A DNA stretch of 20,045 bases from Zetaproteobacteria bacterium (GTDB taxonomy: Bacteria; Pseudomonadota; Zetaproteobacteria; Mariprofundales; Mariprofundaceae): positions 1-20,045 of the forward strand of contig JAJRTX010000311.1 in the NCBI GenBank assembly GCA_021545665.1. The letters run 5' to 3'. This document shows positions 16,139 to 20,045 of the stretch, in pieces (position 1 is the stretch's first letter; every line of letters starts with the position of its first letter). Made by a program: the position numbers and the translations under genes. The notes below the pieces were generated by a model, which made no database searches, was not told where the DNA came from, and saw nothing but the letters and a program-made list of their open reading frames with translations.

Positions 16139-16157
16139 TTTTCTGTAATACAGAAAA
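16139..16157 (+). promoter_or_regulatory. Perfect 8-bp inverted repeat after fabG
   Basis: TTTTCTGT-AAT-ACAGAAAA is a perfect palindrome with a 3-base spacer, starting 4 bases after the fabG stop. It is AT-rich and has no following T tract. It could be a weak hairpin (RNA end or processing site) or a DNA-binding site. Confidence 0.4.
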
Positions 16158-16161
16158 TAGG

Positions 16162-16195
16162 ATAAGACTCAGACTTGTGTGCATCTGAGCCTTAT
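16162..16195 (+). promoter_or_regulatory. Stem-loop in the acpP leader
   Basis: ATAAG-A-CTCAGA (16162-16173) pairs with TCTGAG-C-CTTAT (16184-16195): 11 pairs with one A/C mismatch and a 10-base loop. No T run follows, so it is not a standard terminator. Its place, about 36 bases before acpP, suggests transcript stabilisation or processing that lets acpP accumulate above its neighbours (inference). Confidence 0.5.
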
Positions 16196-16231
16196 GATAG
16201 AAGCCGCACCTAATAAATTTCGGGAGGACAT

Positions 16232-16471
16232 ATGTCTGCAGAAATCGAAGCTAAAATTATTAAAATTGTTTCTGATCAACTGAATGTTGATGAGGGTGAG
16301 ATCAATCCTGATTCTTCATTTGTAGATGATCTTGGCGCTGATTCACTGGATACAGTGGAATTGGTCATGGCCTTTGAAGAAGAGTTTGCTGTCGAAATAC
16401 CAGATGAAGATGCTGAAGGCATTTTGAGCGTTCAGAACGCAATTGATTATATCGCAGCTAAAGCTGAATAA
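16232..16471 (+). CDS. acpP: Acyl carrier protein
   Basis: Small acidic carrier of growing acyl chains for FAS II, PlsX, LpxA and LpxD. The 79-residue protein is rich in Asp/Glu and has the phosphopantetheine site [18 protein letters not shown], with the modified Ser at 38. A strong GGGAGGA at 16222-16228 lies just before the ATG. The leader holds two inverted repeats (see 16139-16195). fabF follows after 6 bases, the usual order. Confidence 0.98.
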   Translation: MSAEIEAKIIKIVSDQLNVDEGEINPDSSFVDDLGADSLDTVELVMAFEEEFAVEIPDEDAEGILSVQNAIDYIAAKAE

Positions 16472-16477
16472 ACCTCT

Positions 16478-17722
16478 ATGACTAGACGAGTTGTCGTTAC
16501 CGGCATCGGGCTGGTGACCCCACTTGGCACAGGTACAGAGTTGACATGGAATAATCTGATTGCAGGTAAATCCGGTATTCGCCGGATTAGCCAGTTTGAT
16601 GCAGAGAATAAGGCAATGGCCTGTACCATTGCCGGCGAAGTTCCCGACTTTCAAGTTGATAATTTTATCAATCGTAAAGATGCCCGTAAAATGGACAGAT
16701 TTATTCAACTTGGCGTTGCGGCAGCATTAATGGCGCTGGATCAATCCGGGCTTGAGATTGAAGAGTCAAATGCAGAGCGTGTGGGTGTGGCTGTTGGCTC
16801 CGGTATTGGTGGCCTGACCTCAATCGAGAAAACCATGCGAGCTTATGAACAGGGTGGGGCACGGAAAATTTCTCCATTTTTTATCCCGCAAACCATTATC
16901 AATATGACCTCTGGCTGGATTTCCATGCTGACTGGTGCGAAGGGTCCGAATGTGGCAGCAGTGACAGCTTGTGCCACAGGTACGCATTCTGTTGGAGATG
17001 CTTTTTCAGTCATTGCGCGTGGCGATGCTGATGCCATGATTGCCGGAGGTTCAGAAGCTTGTATTTGCGAGTTAGGGGTTGGTGGTTTCTCTGCTGCACG
17101 TGCATTATCCACGCGTAATGATGAACCGGAACGTGCCTCCCGGCCATGGGATGCGGGCCGCGATGGTTTTGTCATGGGCGAAGGAGCTGGTGTTGTGGTT
17201 CTGGAATCCCTTGATTTGGCTAAAGCACGCGGGGCTGAAATTATTGCTGAAGTTATTGGCTATGGCATGTCCGGTGATGCATATCATATGACTTCACCAT
17301 CTCCAGGTGGAGAGGGTGGAGCACGTTGTATGAAGGCAGCACTGGATTCTGCCGGGCTTAATCCTGATAATGTGGATTATGTTAATGCACACGGCACCTC
17401 TACACCGGCCGGTGATATCGCCGAAACACAGGGTATCAAATCTGTATTTGGTAATCATGTTGATAAATTGATGATATCTTCAAGCAAGTCTATGACTGGG
17501 CATTTGCTTGGTGCAGCAGGTGGTATTGAGGCGGCATTTTCAATGCTGGCAGTGAAGCACGGGATTGTTCCGCCAACCATCAACCTGGATGATCCTGATC
17601 CGGATTGTGATCTGGATTATGTTCCACATACAGCACGTGAAGCAAATATCCGCGTAGCGGTATCCAATTCATTCGGCTTTGGTGGTACCAATGCCACAGT
17701 TATCGTACGCAAGTTCGAATAA
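16478..17722 (+). CDS. fabF: Beta-ketoacyl-ACP synthase II
   Basis: Condensing enzyme that elongates acyl-ACP with malonyl-ACP. The 414-residue protein has the complete Cys-His-His set: Cys165 in VTACATGTHSVGDAF, His305 in NAHGTSTPAGD and His342 in SKSMTGHLLGAAGG, each two residues on from E. coli FabF. The N-terminus RRVVVTGIGLVTPLGTG and the C-terminus NSFGFGGTNATVIV are typical. Length and position after acpP favour FabF over FabB. No FabA or FabB is seen, so how unsaturated fatty acids are made cannot be told from this window. Confidence 0.97.
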   Translation: MTRRVVVTGIGLVTPLGTGTELTWNNLIAGKSGIRRISQFDAENKAMACTIAGEVPDFQVDNFINRKDARKMDRFIQLGVAAALMALDQSGLEIEESNAERVGVAVGSGIGGLTSIEKTMRAYEQGGARKISPFFIPQTIINMTSGWISMLTGAKGPNVAAVTACATGTHSVGDAFSVIARGDADAMIAGGSEACICELGVGGFSAARALSTRNDEPERASRPWDAGRDGFVMGEGAGVVVLESLDLAKARGAEIIAEVIGYGMSGDAYHMTSPSPGGEGGARCMKAALDSAGLNPDNVDYVNAHGTSTPAGDIAETQGIKSVFGNHVDKLMISSSKSMTGHLLGAAGGIEAAFSMLAVKHGIVPPTINLDDPDPDCDLDYVPHTAREANIRVAVSNSFGFGGTNATVIVRKFE

Positions 17723-17737
17723 GATAGTAGATTCAGC

Positions 17738-19054
17738 GTGTATTTTCGCGCTATAACTATGGAAAAGGGTCGTGAGTTTAATGCTTGCGACCTTTTTAAT
17801 TGTTTCCCTGATATCTTCTCTGCCCTGTTGGAAGATCCGTCTGGTTCTGGCAGGCAGTTCCTTGTTTCACGCAGTGGTTCACAATATTCAATTGATCAAA
17901 TAGTAGAGCCTGACATTGCCAATACTTTCTTCCTGAAATGGCAAGCACGTCTGAAAGATAAAGAAGACTCTCCGGCTATTCGCTGCCTGATTTATGCAGC
18001 TTATGAGGCTGGGAATCTGATCGAACAGCTTCCTGAACCGAAAACTGCTGTGCCCGGTTCGGTATTGTGGACTTTCTATCCCGACTTTTCGCTCTGTTTC
18101 GATCCGCAGGAAGACCAGATATTTCTAGCAGCAGCAGAACAGGAACAACTTGACCTGATGCTTGAAATGCTTGAAGACATACAATATCAGCATGAGCAGC
18201 CTCCCGTAAATCCATTTACTTCAGAAAAAGCATTTGAGACTACAGCTGATACTTACAAGCAGGCGGTGGAGAAGGTAAAGGATTATATTGCCGCAGGAGA
18301 TATTTTTCAGGCTAATATTGCTCGTTTCTGGCATATGCCTTTTGCCGAAAAAGATTTACCGGCTTTGTATAGCAGTTTACGCCATGTTAATGCAGCTCCT
18401 TTCTCCGTGTTTGTTCGCATTGAATCAGATCAGGGCCTGTTGCATATCATCTCTGCTTCACCAGAGCGTCTGTTTCGCATTTCCAGTCATGGTGAAGTTG
18501 ATACGCGCCCGATTGCCGGCACCCGGCGGCGTGCCTTGGGTGAGCGTGATGAGGCTTTGTCAGCCGAGTTGCTATTGTCGGAAAAAGAACGGGCTGAACA
18601 CATCATGCTGGTTGATCTGGAACGCAATGATCTGGGTCGTGTCTGTGTTCCAGGAACGGTTGAAGTTGATGAATGTATGGTCATTGAGCGTTATGCCACT
18701 GTTCAGCACATTGTTTCCAATGTGCGAGGAAAACTGGTTGAAGGAAGAGATGTGGTGGATGTCTTCAAGGCCATGTTTCCCGGTGGTACAATCACTGGCT
18801 GCCCTAAAATCCGTTGTATGGAGCTCATTTGTGAATTAGAAAATAATGCCCGTGGACCATATACGGGCGGATTGGGTTATGTGGCATGGGATGGTTCAGC
18901 GGATATGAATATCCTGATCCGCACTTTCTGGCATCAAGAGGGTCAATTGTACTGGGCGGCAGGCGCAGGCATTGTAGCGGATTCAGACCCCGACCATGAA
19001 CTGATGGAAACTGAACACAAGGCGGAAGGCCTGTTAAGAGCCTTATCCACCTGA
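17738..19054 (+). CDS. pabB: Aminodeoxychorismate synthase component I (PabB), TrpE-like
   Basis: Chorismate-binding enzyme; PabB aminates chorismate to 4-amino-4-deoxychorismate for folate, using ammonia from a PabA glutaminase. The C-terminal catalytic domain is complete: DTRPIAGTRRRALGE, KERAEHIMLVDLERNDLGRV, FPGGTITGCPKIRCMELI, GYVAWDGSADMNILIRTF and AGAGIVADSDPDHELMET. The length (438, or 431 from ATG 17759) is nearer PabB than the longer TrpE. E. coli has pabC at this position after fabF, which also favours PabB. However, the motif PIAGT (Ala260) is the form usual in anthranilate synthase; E. coli PabB has PIKGT. TrpE-like activity is therefore possible. GTG 17738 has no good SD; start uncertain. 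Confidence 0.78.
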   Translation: MYFRAITMEKGREFNACDLFNCFPDIFSALLEDPSGSGRQFLVSRSGSQYSIDQIVEPDIANTFFLKWQARLKDKEDSPAIRCLIYAAYEAGNLIEQLPEPKTAVPGSVLWTFYPDFSLCFDPQEDQIFLAAAEQEQLDLMLEMLEDIQYQHEQPPVNPFTSEKAFETTADTYKQAVEKVKDYIAAGDIFQANIARFWHMPFAEKDLPALYSSLRHVNAAPFSVFVRIESDQGLLHIISASPERLFRISSHGEVDTRPIAGTRRRALGERDEALSAELLLSEKERAEHIMLVDLERNDLGRVCVPGTVEVDECMVIERYATVQHIVSNVRGKLVEGRDVVDVFKAMFPGGTITGCPKIRCMELICELENNARGPYTGGLGYVAWDGSADMNILIRTFWHQEGQLYWAAGAGIVADSDPDHELMETEHKAEGLLRALST

Positions 19055-19081
19055 TTCATATGAGCAAATATCTCTTGGCAA

Positions 19082-19115
19082 AGCCGGGGACTCTATAGAT
19101 GGCTATCCTTTTTTT
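19082..19115 (+). terminator. Weak possible terminator after pabB
   Basis: AGCC (19082-19085) can pair with GGCT (19101-19104), shortly before seven T at 19109-19115. The stem is only 4 bp with a 15-base loop, so this may be incidental. The better terminator is at 19253-19279. Confidence 0.25.
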
Positions 19116-19173
19116 CGTGCAAAAATAAAGAATGAAAGAAAAGACAGCCCCCAATCTTTACCCTTCAGGTGCC

Positions 19174-19240
19174 CAAAGCAGCACTTAAAAAGGCGGTCGT
19201 TGCTCCGCATCTCGTTGTCACCTTTTTAAGCGCCACTTTG
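19174..19240. repeat. 20-bp imperfect inverted repeat with 27-base loop
   Basis: The left arm is 19174-19193 and the right arm 19221-19240. The inner 10 bases CTTAAAAAGG / CCTTTTTAAG match perfectly, then GC/GC and CAAAG/CTTTG, giving 17 paired of 20. The loop contains two GTTG words around CTCCGCATCTC. No gene covers it and no T tract follows either arm. It may be a structured RNA or 3' end, a small mobile repeat, or a protein site; the sequence alone does not decide. Confidence 0.6.
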
Positions 19241-19252
19241 ATAAGTCTGGAA

Positions 19253-19279
19253 GGGGGGATAAAACCCCCTATCTTTTTT
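19253..19279 (+). terminator. Rho-independent terminator facing the pabB transcript
   Basis: A run of six G (19253-19258) and a run of five C (19265-19269) form a 5-bp GC stem over a short AT loop, followed by TATC and six T (19274-19279). This fits an intrinsic terminator on the + strand. It sits directly against the 3' end of the convergent minus-strand gene (stop at 19282-19284), and so would stop read-through from the fab/pab side. Confidence 0.65.
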
Positions 19280-19281
19280 GT

Positions 19282-19674
19282 TTAGTCTTTACAGGATTTT
19301 ATGGTGTTGTAATCATAGCCATACACGTCCGTGTACCAGTGCGCTTTGCCGTCAACCATGGCGCCATAAGCAACCTGAATGGCCAGCATCTGGTTGTCAT
19401 ATCCGGCTTTTTCAAGCAGCGCCGGAAAGCTTTCGAATGACACCTCATTGATATCCACCTTGCGGAATTTATTCTCAAACCCCATGGATTGATAAACAAA
19501 TTCACTCACTTCGCCGACATAAATAAATGCCAGATGGTGACACGGTGGCCTCTGATTGCCTTGTTTGTCCACGCGGTAAGCTGATTCACCACAAATCGGG
19601 CAGTGAACTACTGCCGGATCACAACCAAAAGTCTGTTTTACCGATACATACTGAGGAAGTTTTTTGTCAGCCAT
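19282..19674 (-). CDS. Hypothetical protein with Cys/His cluster
   Basis: I do not recognise this 130-residue protein. It is the only gene on the minus strand. On that strand AGGAG lies 8 bases before the ATG, which supports real translation. Near the N-terminus it has Cys25-x2-Cys28 (HCPICGES) and then Cys45-His46-His47 (RPPCHHLAF), which could form a zinc-ribbon-like site. The rest is soluble in character, with aromatic-rich stretches (FIYVGEVSEFVYQSMGF, HWYTDVYGYDY) and no signal peptide or membrane segment. It lies between the fab/pab cluster and an IS element, so it is probably accessory. Function unknown. Confidence 0.7.
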   Translation of the reverse strand: MADKKLPQYVSVKQTFGCDPAVVHCPICGESAYRVDKQGNQRPPCHHLAFIYVGEVSEFVYQSMGFENKFRKVDINEVSFESFPALLEKAGYDNQMLAIQVAYGAMVDGKAHWYTDVYGYDYNTIKSCKD

Positions 19675-19816
19675 TTAAGTTTCTCCTGAATAATAATATT
19701 AAGCACAAATCCTATTGCAGAATGTACAATATTGGAAAGAGATAAACACAGCATTTTCCTGTATAAAGTGAAACGTCCAATAGAAGCATGTTTTCGAGCC
19801 CTGTATATCTACCCGT
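19675..19816. other. AT-rich intergenic spacer
   Basis: This stretch lies between the start of the minus-strand gene and the IS end. I checked it for a promoter serving the minus-strand gene and found no hexamer pair with acceptable spacing. No open reading frame or strong repeat is evident. Confidence 0.5.
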
Positions 19817-19817
19817 T

Positions 19818-20045
19818 TAGAGTCCCCGATAGGGGATCCGTAAACCCCTCGCCTTTAGGCGACGGATAGGTAGTTTTCCATGTTATGCAAGACTATAAGC
19901 GTGGCAGCAACACAGTATGGGATTGTAAATATCCTGTAGTGTGGACGACGAAATATCGCTACGAGATATTGGCAGGCGATGTTGGTCACCGCTGTCGAGA
20001 GTTGCTGCGCGAGATAGCGCGCAGTAAGGAGATGGTGATCTATGC
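19818..20045 (+). mobile_element. IS200/IS605-family insertion sequence, left end and start of tnpA
   Basis: A run of subterminal hairpins precedes a TnpA gene, the layout of IS200-type elements, which lack terminal inverted repeats. CCCC-GATA-GGGG is at 19824-19835. TCGCC-TTTA-GGCGA is at 19849-19862, and outside it ATCCG (19836-19840) can pair with CGGAT (19863-19867). The outer stem overlaps the GGATAGG that would serve as ribosome binding site, fitting the known repression of IS200 transposase by 5' leader structure. The exact left boundary near 19818 is a guess. The element continues past the window, so its right end cannot be seen. Confidence 0.75.
19885..20045 (+). CDS. tnpA: IS200/IS605 family transposase TnpA, N-terminal part
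   Basis: Y1 HUH-type single-strand transposase. Fifty-three codons are visible, starting MQDYKRGSNTVWDCKYPVVW and continuing TTKYRYEIL and CRELLREIARSKEMVIYA. This is the opening of an IS200-like TnpA: the V(W)..KY.(V)W..KYR pattern, then the helix before the HUH motif. The HUH motif and catalytic Tyr would lie beyond the window. A second ATG at 19880 is out of frame and opens only a 19-codon reading frame. The start is weakly placed relative to GGATAGG at 19864-19870, in keeping with low transposase expression. Confidence 0.88.
   Translation, partial: MQDYKRGSNTVWDCKYPVVWTTKYRYEILAGDVGHRCRELLREIARSKEMVIY

Noticed and set aside
16175..16198. Promoter for acpP using TTGTGT and TATGAT
   Set aside because: The hexamers are only 12 bases apart, and shifting either leaves a poor match.
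1..20045. CRISPR arrays, tRNA/rRNA genes, phage or toxin-antitoxin modules
   Set aside because: No regularly spaced repeats, cloverleaf-like or rRNA sequences, or characteristic proteins were seen on either strand.

Overview
The window is a dense block of envelope and fatty-acid housekeeping genes from a Gram-negative bacterium. All of these genes lie on the + strand. The last kilobase is different in character: a lone minus-strand gene, unusual palindromes and the left end of an IS200/IS605-type insertion sequence.

Organism. Lipid A genes, BamA, Skp and RseP show an outer membrane of proteobacterial type. The order frr-uppS-cdsA-dxr-rseP-bamA-skp-lpxD-fabZ-lpxA-lpxI-lpxB, with LpxI rather than LpxH, is reminiscent of Alphaproteobacteria. 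The order yceD(DUF177)-rpmF-plsX-fabH-fabD-fabG-acpP-fabF followed by a pab gene resembles Gammaproteobacteria. Base composition is moderate and slightly AT-rich. This mixture would suit a deep-branching proteobacterial lineage such as Zetaproteobacteria, but that is inference and no taxon can be proved from the window.

Layout. (1) 1-4107: end of frr, then uppS, cdsA, dxr and rseP, chained by stop/start overlaps. They make undecaprenyl-PP, CDP-diacylglycerol and the first committed MEP isoprenoid intermediate, and they encode the site-2 protease of the envelope stress response. (2) 4109-6999: bamA and skp, for outer-membrane protein assembly and periplasmic chaperoning. (3) 7015-11351: lpxD, fabZ, lpxA, lpxI and lpxB, the first half of lipid A synthesis plus the dehydratase that competes for the same hydroxyacyl-ACP pool. 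(4) 11378-17722: a candidate promoter, then yceD, rpmF, plsX, fabH, fabD, fabG, acpP and fabF, i.e. a ribosomal gene pair and nearly the whole FAS II pathway, with a structured leader before acpP. (5) 17738-19054: a chorismate-utilising enzyme, most likely PabB. (6) 19055-20045: a plus-strand terminator, a 20-bp imperfect inverted repeat, a minus-strand conserved-looking Cys-rich protein of unknown function, and a truncated IS200/IS605 tnpA.

The genes work together. acpP/fab products supply acyl-ACP to plsX (phospholipids), lpxA/lpxD (lipid A) and, through cdsA, to membrane lipid. Mature envelope components are assembled by BamA/Skp and watched by RseP. I found no CRISPR array, no tRNA or rRNA, and no clear new multi-gene system. 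The most unusual material is in the last kilobase and in a few sequence deviations within otherwise standard enzymes.
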